From assembly GCA_025924845.1 (NCBI GenBank), contig JAICHN010000045.1, forward strand, positions 1-19,184: a stretch of 19,184 nt of DNA, given 5' to 3'. Shown in pieces: positions 1 to 7,300 of this stretch. The stretch comes from Chloroflexota bacterium (GTDB taxonomy: Bacteria; Chloroflexota; UBA5177; JANWHV01). The number at the start of each line of letters is the position of its first letter. Position 1 is the stretch's first letter. The notes under the pieces are model-generated. The model was not told the DNA's origin, ran no database searches, and worked only from the letters and a program-made list of their open reading frames with translations. The position numbers were made by a program, and so were the translations under genes.

Positions 1-697
1 GCAAGGCGACCGTGTCGAGGGTCGTGGTGACCGGCGTTGCGGGCAGGGCAAACACCGTGAACGTTTTGACTGTTGCCGGGACGTAGGTAAAGACCAGCCC
101 TACCAGGTCACCGGGATTGAGGAGATTCACGCGCGTCCAGGGCACCATTTCCCGACCATCGATGAGGAATCTATACGTGTTTCCATGAGCTTCCAGCCGA
201 TAGGTATGGAAGCCGGCGTCGGGCAGCAACGCGGCGCCCGGGGCGTAGTAAGGCTGGAATGCATACCAATACAATGAGGCCACGTTTGTGGCCGCCTTCT
301 CGCCCCCGTTGGCGGCATACCCGGCGAAGAGACCGGTGATCGTGCGCGCGGAGGCGCGGCGTGCGAAGAGTTGCGCGTATGCTTGTTCCGGTCTCGTGGA
401 GGTGCCCATCTTGATGGTGGCTTCGACCGCGAAGTCGGCGAGCCCATTGAGCTTGAAGGGGGCGAAGGTTCCGCTGTCACTGGCCCCGTCAAAGACCAAC
501 ATCCCCTGAGAGACGGTAAAACCAGGATAGACCTTCCATCCACCGACGCCATTAGCCCAATCAGCTTGGTAGAGCACCGTAGTTGCTGCCAGGGCGGCTC
601 TACTCGTCGCGCCTGCAGTCATGGCCTGCCGCGGTCCGATAGGTGCTGACGCGGCCAGCATGACCGCAATCAGAAGGATGACGCTACGTTTGATCAT
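1..697 (-). CDS. Secreted beta-sandwich (LamG/DUF1080-like) protein, 3' end beyond window
   Basis: An open frame runs leftward from ATG at 697 to the window edge with no stop, giving 232 codons, so the C-terminus is missing. Residues 1-37 look like a signal peptide: MIKR, then a hydrophobic stretch (VILLIAVMLAA), then an Ala-rich region. The mature part alternates short beta-strand-like segments (VLYQADWANG, GWKVYPGFTV, LVFDGASDSG, FAVEATIKMG, YRLEAHGNTYRFLIDG). This pattern, with a bipartite 'ADW...GW' opening and a late 'YRF.IDG', resembles the concanavalin-like/LamG or DUF1080 beta-sandwich domains used to bind or cleave polysaccharides. No catalytic residues can be assigned. A purine-rich stretch (AGAAAGGGTAGG) lies before the ATG. 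It follows the propeller gene after 23 bases on the same strand, so the two are probably one operon of exported proteins. Fold assignment is by pattern only; the reading frame itself is clear. Confidence 0.75.
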   Translation of the reverse strand, partial: MIKRSVILLIAVMLAASAPIGPRQAMTAGATSRAALAATTVLYQADWANGVGGWKVYPGFTVSQGMLVFDGASDSGTFAPFKLNGLADFAVEATIKMGTSTRPEQAYAQLFARRASARTITGLFAGYAANGGEKAATNVASLYWYAFQPYYAPGAALLPDAGFHTYRLEAHGNTYRFLIDGREMVPWTRVNLLNPGDLVGLVFTYVPATVKTFTVFALPATPVTTTLDTVAL

Positions 698-720
698 GGC
701 ATTCACCTACCCTTTCTCTA

Positions 721-2151
721 CTACAGGCACGTGGCATGGCCGCCGCTAAAAGTGCCAAGGTTGCCGTCGATCGTGGCGCCGTCGCTGGAGATCGTGCCCT
801 GGAAGGATTGCCCTATCTGGCCGGGGGCGGACAAATTCAGCGTGACGTCGATGCCCTGTGTACTGCCCTGCACCGCCCAGGTAACACCGCCTGATGTCAC
901 CGACCCGCTCACCGTGGATCCGCTCTGCTGCAGCATGGCCGATCCATTGCCCATGGTCATGCTCTGGAACTGCCATTCCCCCGCCACGTTCCAGGATGAG
1001 CATGATGTGCCGGCCGGCGTCGGCGAAGGAACCAGCGTTGTGGTCGCCTGGGGGACAAAGGTTTGCGTAGGCTGTGATTGTGTCGTGGCTTGACCAGGGG
1101 TAGGCGTCGGCGAGGCGAAGGTGCTGCTTTGCGTGAACCCCGTGAGAACGGTGATGAAGCCCGCATTACCGACGACAACGCAGAAGCTGGGGCCATGACA
1201 GGCAACGCTGTTCAATCCGACACTTGTGCCGCTGTCCCTGAGCGTCCAGGTATGACCACCGTCACGCGTTTGCAGGATGGCGCCGCCCGACCCCGTGGCG
1301 TAGCACAGGCGTACGGTCGGACAGGCTACGCCGCTCAGGGCGGTCCGCGCTGGGCCGGCCTGCCTCGTCCAGGTGTGGCCGCCATCGCCGGTAGTTAGGA
1401 TCAGACCGTAGTTCGGGAAGCCTCCGACGGCCACGCAGACGCGTGGGTTCACGCAGGCAACACTGGTAAGCGGTGGAACGAGCCCGCCATTGTCCATGGC
1501 AGGATTGTGCTGCTGCTGCCAGGTGTGTCCGCCGTCGGACGTGACCAGAATGGTTGCGTACGCACCAACCACGAAGCAGACACGCGCGCTGGGGCAGGCA
1601 ATACCATTCATCGGGAAGGCTGTATGGTCGATCGGCGTGCTTGGATAGGACCAGGTACGCGCCCCGTTGGTCGTGAGAAGGAGGCGATGCACCAAGGCGA
1701 TGTACCCATTAGGGCTGTTCCCCGTGGCAATACAGATCAGGCTGGTTGGGCAGGCGATACGGTAGAGCGCCTGCGCGCTGCGCGGGGTATGGGGGTCATG
1801 CCAGGAGCGCCCGCCGTTGGTGCTCACCACGGTCGTCTCGGCATAACCCACGCTATAGCACGTCGTAATGCTGCTGCACGCGATGCCGCGCAGTCCCCAC
1901 TTGGTGCCTGGCGTTTCTCGGTGCCATGAGCGTCCGCCATCCGTCGTTTCGAACACGACGCCGTTGTATTGCACGCCATAGTAGCCCACGGTGTAGCAGA
2001 CGCGCGGGCCGGGACAGGTCACGTCGGACAGATCGGGTGGATTCGAAGCCGAGGAACGTGCGTATGCCTGCTGCGCGGCTGCCTGATCCACTCGCTGCAT
2101 GGGCGCCAGTAAGAGAAGCATGCAGATGCAGGCTACTACTCTTTGAATCAC
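721..2151 (-). CDS. Secreted seven-repeat CX5C beta-propeller protein (BNR/Ycf48-like)
   Basis: 476 residues starting at GTG 2151, which has AGGGAG eight bases upstream. Residues 1-27 form a signal peptide (basic start, LLLLAP core, AAA before the mature chain). Residues 40-335 hold seven repeats, each with a CX5C motif (Cys pairs at 46/52, 92/98, 134/140, 186/192, 233/239, 277/283, 318/324), a 'VG..G.I..T' strand, and in six of them a (D/N)G(G/A)(R/H)(S/T)W turn (71, 112, 162, 206, 256, 297). This is the BNR/sialidase-type or Ycf48-type propeller pattern, and seven blades would close the ring. A Pro/Thr/Ser-rich linker (about 341-380) leads to a C-terminal beta-rich domain (384-476) bracketed by Cys384 and Cys475. 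No sialidase catalytic residues are evident, so an extracytoplasmic binding or scaffold role is more likely than hydrolysis. It is first in a likely operon with the beta-sandwich gene downstream and is transcribed divergently from the BTAD regulator. Confidence 0.85.
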   Translation of the reverse strand: MIQRVVACICMLLLLAPMQRVDQAAAQQAYARSSASNPPDLSDVTCPGPRVCYTVGYYGVQYNGVVFETTDGGRSWHRETPGTKWGLRGIACSSITTCYSVGYAETTVVSTNGGRSWHDPHTPRSAQALYRIACPTSLICIATGNSPNGYIALVHRLLLTTNGARTWSYPSTPIDHTAFPMNGIACPSARVCFVVGAYATILVTSDGGHTWQQQHNPAMDNGGLVPPLTSVACVNPRVCVAVGGFPNYGLILTTGDGGHTWTRQAGPARTALSGVACPTVRLCYATGSGGAILQTRDGGHTWTLRDSGTSVGLNSVACHGPSFCVVVGNAGFITVLTGFTQSSTFASPTPTPGQATTQSQPTQTFVPQATTTLVPSPTPAGTSCSSWNVAGEWQFQSMTMGNGSAMLQQSGSTVSGSVTSGGVTWAVQGSTQGIDVTLNLSAPGQIGQSFQGTISSDGATIDGNLGTFSGGHATCL

Positions 2152-2361
2152 GTCTAATTCTCCCTACTGCACTATGTTTCGGCATACCGCAATTCCGGCG
2201 CTTCCCATTTTTTCCGTTCAGAGTTTGCCCCCTGCTTGATCCAAAAGCGCGGCCTATGGCAGGCGTTCAGGAACTCAGCCTACACGGCGCCTATTCCACT
2301 CGAATTCCACCTGCAAGTTGGAGGGTTTGACCCCATAATCGGCGCGGTTTACGATGCCGTT
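2152..2361. other. Divergent intergenic region
   Basis: These 210 bases separate the leftward secreted-protein operon from the rightward BTAD-AAA-TPR gene. The right end carries a good promoter match for the regulator. On the minus strand I see the Shine-Dalgarno of the propeller gene (AGGGAG complement near 2160-2165) but no convincing -35/-10 pair. The frame of the regulator stays open through much of this stretch, back to TTG 2236, but the encoded residues do not resemble the start of BTAD proteins. Confidence 0.5.
2327..2355 (+). promoter_or_regulatory. Sigma-70-like promoter of the BTAD-AAA-TPR gene
   Basis: TTGACC at 2327-2332 (5 of 6 to the -35 consensus) is separated by exactly 17 bases from TACGAT at 2350-2355 (4 of 6 to the -10 consensus). 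A start point about 7 bases past the -10 falls on the ATG at 2362, which would make the mRNA leaderless and would explain why no Shine-Dalgarno precedes that ATG. Confidence 0.5.
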
Positions 2362-5300
2362 ATGAGTGGCCTCGGGAACCGGCAGCGAGCGGTGAGCGGG
2401 CACGGTGCTCGCACTAATCCTGCGATAACTCACCCCGCCCCGTGCGCACCGAGCCTATGCCTTTTCTTGCTTGCTGGGTTTCGGGTCGAGCGCCATGGTC
2501 AAGGGTTGCCTGCCGCCGCCTGGGGGCGTCGCGCCCAGGCCAAGACACTGGTCAAGCTGCTCGCTCTGACACCCGGCCACCAACTCCACCGCGAGGAACT
2601 GCTCGAGTGGCTCTGGCCCGAGGCCGATTTCAACTCTGCTCGTAATCGTTTCGCCAAGGCCCTGTATGCCGCGCGCCACGCCCTCGAACCCGACCTGCCC
2701 CCTCGCGAGGAGTCATCCTACCTGCACCACCGCGACGATCTGCTCAGTCTCGACCTCACCAGGATCTGGATCGATGTGGATCATTTCGAGCAACTGGCGG
2801 CGGCAGCGCTGACGAGTGACAAGGTCAGCGACTATGAGGCGGCGCTTGCCGCCTATGGCGGTCCACTGCTCCCGGCTGACCGCTACGAGGATTGGGCGGC
2901 GGCGCGACGGGAGGCGCTGGCGGCGCGCCGGCTGCAAATGCTGCTCTGCCTGGCTGAGACTCTCGAACGGCACGGCAGCCTGGGGCCTGCCTGCGAGCGG
3001 CTGCGCCAGGCGGTGGCGCTCGACCCGGCCGGCGAGAAAGCACACTATCGACTGATGCGTCTCTATGCGCTGACCGGCAGCCGCCACCAAGCCATTCGTC
3101 AGTATCACCTCTGTCGCGCTGCCCTGGAGGAGGAATTCGGCACGGTACCGGAGCCGGCTACGGAGGAGCTGTATCAGCAACTCCTGGCGGCAAAGGAATC
3201 CGTTCCCGAGTCGATTGAGGCGGGCGGGGGCGCCGTGGAGATCCTGCACGCCGCGCCACGGCTTTTGCCTTTCCCCTTGGTTGGCCGAGAACGCGTCCTC
3301 GAAATACTGCTGGAGGCGTTGGATGCTGTCGGTAGCGGGCGTGGTGAGCTTCTCCTGGTTGGCGGTGAACTGGGCATCGGCAAGACCCGTTTAGCGGCAG
3401 AGTTGGCGCGTGAGGCGCAGGATAGGGGCGCGGCGGTGTTATGGGGCGCCGGCTATGCTGAGGAGGGTGTGTTGCCGTATGGCCCCTTCGTTGAGGCGCT
3501 CGGGGGCTATCTGCGCAGCCGACTGGGCGCCGATCGGGAAGCGTGGGCGCGTCTATCTCCGGAATTGCGCTTGTTGCTGCACTTCGACTTAGCCGATCAA
3601 GAGCTTCTACCGGCAGGCACGAACCTGGGAGCCGAACGGGCGCGGCTGTTCGCCGCCGTTACCCAACTGCTTAGCGAGATCAGCGCGGCGACACCCATGC
3701 TGCTGGTGCTTGATGACCTCCATGCCGCCGACGACGCCGGTTTGCAACTGTTGCACCATCTGGCCCGCGCCGCGCCGGAGCATTCCTGGCTGATCGTGGG
3801 CACCTATCGCGAGGAAGAGGTATCGATCGCGAGCGCCCTGGGCACGCTAAGGACATCGCTAATCCGCGCCGGTTTATGCCGCCGAATCGATCTAGGTCGG
3901 TTCGCCCAGGCAGACTGCGAGCGCTTTGTGGCATCGCTCCTCCCTGATGCGCTCGATCCTGTCCTGCTTGAGCGCCTCTACGCGCGCTCGTTGGGCAATC
4001 CGCTGTTCCTGCAGGAGTTGGTGCGTACGATGCAGGAGCAAGAGGCGATCGCGTTCCGGGATGGCGCCTGGCGCGCCGTGGGCATCGAGTCCGCCGTACC
4101 GCATCAGGTGCAGGAGTTGGTGGTATCACGCGTACGAGGGCTCGGCGAAGCTGTGTACCGCACACTGTCCCTGGCCGCGGTGGCAGGCATGGAGTGTACA
4201 TTCGCGCTCCTGCACGCAGCAGGTGACTACGCGGAGGGTCCGCTGTTGGACGCACTCGATCGCGCGCTCGAGGCGCGTGTGGTGGACGAACAGCAGGATG
4301 GCTATGTGTTCCGCCATCCGCTGTTTCGTGCCGCGCTCTACGAGCAACTCTCCGCGCGCCGGCGTTCCACCCTCCACACCCAAGTAGCCAGAGCGCTTGA
4401 GATGCAACGGCCGGACGAGGTAGAGGCACTGGCCTATCACTATGCGCGTACCGATCAACGGCAGAAGGCGATCCTCTACCTGGAGCGGGCGGGCGATCGG
4501 GCACTGGCCGTGTATGCCAATGAGGCGGCGGCGGACTACTACCGTGATCTGCCGGCGCTCCTAGATAGCTCGGGGCAACAGGTGGAAGGGGCGGCGGCGC
4601 GGGAGAAGTTGGGGGCGGTGTTGGGCACCCTGGCGCGCTATGATGAAGCACTCCAGGTGCTCGAGCATGCCGCGGCCGCCTTCCGGACCCTGGGCGATCT
4701 GAATAGTGTCGGACGCGTGGCAGCCCGGATCGGGCGTCTGCAGGGCATTAGAGGCCAACCCGTGATCGGCAGTAGGTATCTGGAGTGTGTGCTCGAAGAA
4801 CTAGGGCCGTGCGCCTCCGCACCGATCCTGGCCGCGCTTTCATCCTCGTTGGCCCTAACCTACTTCGCCGGCGGGCGCTATACCGCGCAACTAACCGCTG
4901 CCGAGCGGGCCGCAAGGTTTGCTCGCTTCGCGGACGATCCAAGAGTCCTGGCAGAGGCAGAAGGCCTGCGTGGTCTGGCACTGCTCAGCTTGGCGCGCTT
5001 GACGGAGGCGCGCCAGGTGCTGGAGGAGGTAATTCCACTGGCGGAGGCAGCGGGTGATCTGTTCACACTCACCGGAGCGCTCAATAACCTGGGCGCCGTC
5101 TATCTGAGGGCAGGCGAGTTCGTGCGGCATGTACGGTGTGTGGAGCATGCCCTTGCCTTGGCCGAGGAACAAGGAGATCTATCTGGAAAGGCCTATTTCC
5201 TCGGCATTCTCGGCTCAAGTGACTTCTATCGTGGAGACTGGCAATCAGCGCGCGCCCGTCTTGAACGGGCCGAGGCACTCGGCCGCGCCTACCCATCCTG

Positions 5301-5940
5301 GGTCACGCCCTATCCTTTGCTTGGCCTTGGCGAGTTGTATCTGGGGCAGGGGGACTGGGGCGCGGCCGTAAGGTATCTGGAGGAGTGCAGCAGTCTGGCC
5401 GAAGGCTACGGCGATGTGCAATGCCTCCGTGAGGCCGGCAGTCTCTTGGTAGAGCGCGAGTTACTGTTGAACCGGCCCGAGCCGGCGTGGCAACGTCTGG
5501 ATAATCTATTTGTTCTGGCGGAAGGCGCGGGCGCCGATGTAACGGACCTCCTCTCACTACGGGCATGGGCGTATCTGGCCCTGGGTAACCTTCAGTGCGC
5601 GGAGTCGGCGGCAGTGCACAGTATCAGGCGGGCCAGGGACGTCAACAATCGCTTCCTCCTGGTGAGCGCGCTCCGCATCCAGGCGATGATCCTGACCAAG
5701 GAGCGCCGCTGGCCGGAAGCCACACATGCTCTGGCAGAGGGGATGGCTCTGGCTAGGCAGATGCCGTATCCCTATGCCGAGGCCCGCCTGGTGCAGCTCT
5801 CCGGATTGCTGCACGTAGAGCAGGGGGAACCGGTGCCCGCCCAGAGTCAACTCACGAATGCGCTGGCTATCTTCGAGCGCTTGGGCTCTCGCTTCCACAC
5901 CGAGCAGATCATGACCACCCTGGCGACATTGTCAACGTAG
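2362..5940 (+). CDS. BTAD-AAA-TPR transcriptional regulator (SARP/AfsR-like)
   Basis: 1192 residues from ATG 2362. Residues about 31-125 form the winged-helix DNA-binding part typical of SARP/BTAD regulators (LLAGFRVER, then KTLVKLLALTPGHQLHREEL and LWPEAD). About 138-285 is the helical bacterial transcriptional activation domain (YGGPLLPADRYEDW, then AHYRLMRLYALTG). About 305-600 is a STAND/AAA ATPase with Walker A GELGIGKT (335-342) and Walker B MLLVLDD (446-452). About 640-1190 is a long array of TPR-like helix pairs with many Ala/Leu repeats. No C-terminal LuxR helix-turn-helix is present, so DNA binding must come from the N-terminus. Known relatives are ATP-dependent activators whose TPR region senses a ligand or partner protein; the signal here is unknown. 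The frame is open back to TTG 2236, and GTG 2392 is another possible start. ATG 2362 is chosen because a promoter match would place the transcript start there. It diverges from the secreted-protein operon, which is a plausible target, but that is inference. Confidence 0.85.
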   Translation: MSGLGNRQRAVSGHGARTNPAITHPAPCAPSLCLFLLAGFRVERHGQGLPAAAWGRRAQAKTLVKLLALTPGHQLHREELLEWLWPEADFNSARNRFAKALYAARHALEPDLPPREESSYLHHRDDLLSLDLTRIWIDVDHFEQLAAAALTSDKVSDYEAALAAYGGPLLPADRYEDWAAARREALAARRLQMLLCLAETLERHGSLGPACERLRQAVALDPAGEKAHYRLMRLYALTGSRHQAIRQYHLCRAALEEEFGTVPEPATEELYQQLLAAKESVPESIEAGGGAVEILHAAPRLLPFPLVGRERVLEILLEALDAVGSGRGELLLVGGELGIGKTRLAAELAREAQDRGAAVLWGAGYAEEGVLPYGPFVEALGGYLRSRLGADREAWARLSPELRLLLHFDLADQELLPAGTNLGAERARLFAAVTQLLSEISAATPMLLVLDDLHAADDAGLQLLHHLARAAPEHSWLIVGTYREEEVSIASALGTLRTSLIRAGLCRRIDLGRFAQADCERFVASLLPDALDPVLLERLYARSLGNPLFLQELVRTMQEQEAIAFRDGAWRAVGIESAVPHQVQELVVSRVRGLGEAVYRTLSLAAVAGMECTFALLHAAGDYAEGPLLDALDRALEARVVDEQQDGYVFRHPLFRAALYEQLSARRRSTLHTQVARALEMQRPDEVEALAYHYARTDQRQKAILYLERAGDRALAVYANEAAADYYRDLPALLDSSGQQVEGAAAREKLGAVLGTLARYDEALQVLEHAAAAFRTLGDLNSVGRVAARIGRLQGIRGQPVIGSRYLECVLEELGPCASAPILAALSSSLALTYFAGGRYTAQLTAAERAARFARFADDPRVLAEAEGLRGLALLSLARLTEARQVLEEVIPLAEAAGDLFTLTGALNNLGAVYLRAGEFVRHVRCVEHALALAEEQGDLSGKAYFLGILGSSDFYRGDWQSARARLERAEALGRAYPSWVTPYPLLGLGELYLGQGDWGAAVRYLEECSSLAEGYGDVQCLREAGSLLVERELLLNRPEPAWQRLDNLFVLAEGAGADVTDLLSLRAWAYLALGNLQCAESAAVHSIRRARDVNNRFLLVSALRIQAMILTKERRWPEATHALAEGMALARQMPYPYAEARLVQLSGLLHVEQGEPVPAQSQLTNALAIFERLGSRFHTEQIMTTLATLST

Positions 5941-6013
5941 CAACACTGTCCAGGAAACCTCGGCTCTCCTTCAGCCTGGTGGGCAGAGACTGTGAAGTGC
6001 AGGTGCGCCATGG

Positions 6014-6047
6014 TTGCGTGCGCCGGGACGGCGTTGTAGGATACAAC
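6014..6047 (+). promoter_or_regulatory. Candidate promoter with overlapping palindromic operator
   Basis: TTGCGT (6014-6019) and TAGGAT (6037-6042) are 17 bases apart and match the -35 and -10 consensus at 3 and 4 of 6 positions. The -10 lies inside a perfect palindrome, GTTGTA-GGA-TACAAC (6033-6047), shaped like the short operators of GntR-type repressors. A repressor bound there would block the promoter. The -35 is weak, so this is a candidate only. Confidence 0.35.
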
Positions 6048-6155
6048 AAGTTGCGGCGACTCGCCGCCGATCCGCTTTGGAAAGGGCTTGCCTCGTGCGG
6101 CTTGCTACGCGCGTTTCAGTTTGGCGCCTGGTGGGTCTCCAGAAAAACGGCTAAA

Positions 6156-6192
6156 CCGCTGCTTACAGGTCCAGCGTCAGCGTAAGCAGCGG
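6156..6192 (+). repeat. Perfect 11-bp inverted repeat
   Basis: CCGCTGCTTAC (6156-6166) and its exact complement GTAAGCAGCGG (6182-6192) flank a 15-base loop. No T-run follows, so it is not a standard intrinsic terminator. It could be an RNA stem-loop in the ABC leader or a protein-binding site. Confidence 0.6.
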
Positions 6193-6270
6193 GATGGACG
6201 CATTGCCTTCAACCGAATCGACGGCCTACTCCGGCCCGGTGGTTCAGGTTGGTGATCTGTGCGATGCGCG

Positions 6271-6299
6271 CCTCCTGCTTCCCTTTAGAAGTTAGGAGG
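6271..6299 (+). promoter_or_regulatory. Hairpin enclosing the Shine-Dalgarno of the ABC ATPase
   Basis: CCTCCT (6271-6276) pairs fully with AGGAGG (6294-6299), and CTTC (6278-6281) with GAAG (6288-6291), leaving a 6-base loop and a small 1/2 internal loop. AGGAGG is the ribosome site, 8 bases before ATG 6308 and only 2 before ATG 6302, so it favours 6308 as the start. In the folded state the ribosome site would be hidden. Confidence 0.55.
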
Positions 6300-6307
6300 A
6301 TATGTCT

Positions 6308-7300
6308 ATGCCTATTATCAGCGTTGTCGATCTGCGCAAGTCGTATCGCACCTATCTTAAGGCGGAAGGACTGGGCGCCGCGCTCCGTGCCCTGGTCCAC
6401 CGGGTGCCGGTCGAGGTGCCCGCCGTAGCCGGGGTCAGTTTCAGCGTGGAGGCCGGCGAGATGGTCGGCTTTCTTGGGCCGAACGGCGCCGGCAAGACGA
6501 CCACCCTCAAGATGCTGTCCGGCCTGCTCCATCCCACCAGCGGCTCCGTGCATGTGCTCGATCATGCGCCATTCCGCCGCGACGCGGCCTTTTTGCGCCA
6601 AATCGCCCTGGTCACGGGGCAGAAGAGCCAACTATGGTGGGATCTGCCCCCGATGGATACCTTTGTGCTCAATCGCGAGATTTACGATGTGCCGGATCCC
6701 CAGTTCCGCGCCACGCTCACCGAATTGGTCGATCTGTTGGGGATCGGCGACGAGATGTACAGGCCGGTTCGCCAACTCTCGCTTGGTCAGCGTATGCGCT
6801 GTGAACTGGTGGCGGCCCTGCTGCACCGCCCCCGCGTGCTGTTCCTCGATGAGCCGACCATCGGCCTGGACATCGTGGTGCAGAAACGAATCCGCGAGTT
6901 CTTCCTCTTCTACAATCGGCGTTACGAGACGACCGTACTGCTCACCTCCCACTATATGGACGATGTGGAGACGCTGTGTCCGCGCGTGATGGTGATCAAT
7001 CAGGGGAATCTGATCTTCGACGGCGCCATAGCCCGTCTGATCGAACGTCACGCCGCCACGAAATACCTCAGCATCGTGTTCACTTCCCCGGTAGCCCGTC
7101 AGGAATTGGAGAGCTTCGGCAGTGTGATTGCCTACGAAGATGGACTTTCCGCCACGCTGGCCATCCCGCGTGCCGGCCATTCACGCCAGGCGGCGGCGCT
7201 GCTGAACCGCTACCAGATCGACGACCTCGATGTGCGCGACCCTGGGCTGGAGGACATCATCGGCGGCCTGTTTCAATCACCGGCCGGTGCCGGTTCATGA
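6308..7300 (+). CDS. ABC-2 type exporter, ATP-binding protein
   Basis: 330 residues. This is the ATPase subunit that powers the two membrane proteins encoded next. Visible motifs are Walker A GPNGAGKTT (57-65), Q-loop Gln at about 105 (VTGQKSQLWWDLP), the signature LSLGQ (157-161), Walker B VLFLDEP (177-183) followed by the D-loop, and the switch histidine in TSHYMDD (His215). A 45-residue N-terminal region with a long insert (YRTYLKAEGLGAALRALVHR) before the core is typical of ATPases paired with DUF990/ABC2_membrane_6 permeases, including cyanobacterial viologen exporters and DrrA/NatA-like systems. ATG 6308 is preferred over ATG 6302 because AGGAGG sits 8 bases ahead of it. The stop overlaps the start of the first permease by 4 bases (ATGA), implying translational coupling. 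Substrate cannot be read from sequence. Confidence 0.93.
   Translation: MPIISVVDLRKSYRTYLKAEGLGAALRALVHRVPVEVPAVAGVSFSVEAGEMVGFLGPNGAGKTTTLKMLSGLLHPTSGSVHVLDHAPFRRDAAFLRQIALVTGQKSQLWWDLPPMDTFVLNREIYDVPDPQFRATLTELVDLLGIGDEMYRPVRQLSLGQRMRCELVAALLHRPRVLFLDEPTIGLDIVVQKRIREFFLFYNRRYETTVLLTSHYMDDVETLCPRVMVINQGNLIFDGAIARLIERHAATKYLSIVFTSPVARQELESFGSVIAYEDGLSATLAIPRAGHSRQAAALLNRYQIDDLDVRDPGLEDIIGGLFQSPAGAGS

Larger units (their letters stand above)
5941..6307 (+). other. 367-base leader upstream of ABC exporter operon
   Basis: No convincing gene lies here. A 68-codon open frame (5979-6185) has no recognisable domain and no good ribosome site. The stretch holds, in order, a candidate promoter at 6014-6042 with an overlapping palindrome (6033-6047), an 11-bp inverted repeat (6156-6192), and a hairpin that includes the Shine-Dalgarno of the ATPase (6271-6299). 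If the promoter is right, the transcript has about 250 bases of untranslated leader. I do not recognise a known riboswitch. Confidence 0.5.

Noticed and set aside
127..552. 141-codon minus-strand open frame at the left edge
   Set aside because: It is out of frame with the signal-peptide-bearing partial gene that starts at 697 and is a Pro/Ser/Arg-rich shadow.
3680..4651. Long (323-codon) open frame on the minus strand
   Set aside because: It lies wholly inside the BTAD-AAA-TPR gene and reads as Pro/Arg/Ala-rich low-complexity sequence, as expected from the opposite strand of GC-rich coding DNA.
5950..5979. Possible terminator after the BTAD gene (CCAGG/CCTGG pair)
   Set aside because: Only five base pairs around a 20-base loop and no T-run.
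5979..6185. 68-codon open frame between the BTAD regulator and the ABC operon
   Set aside because: No recognisable domain, no good ribosome site, and it overlaps the inverted repeat in the leader.
6976..7296. Upstream extension of the first permease frame
   Set aside because: It overlaps the ATPase gene out of frame. The ATG at 7297 overlapping the ATPase stop is the natural coupled start, and the protein then has family length.
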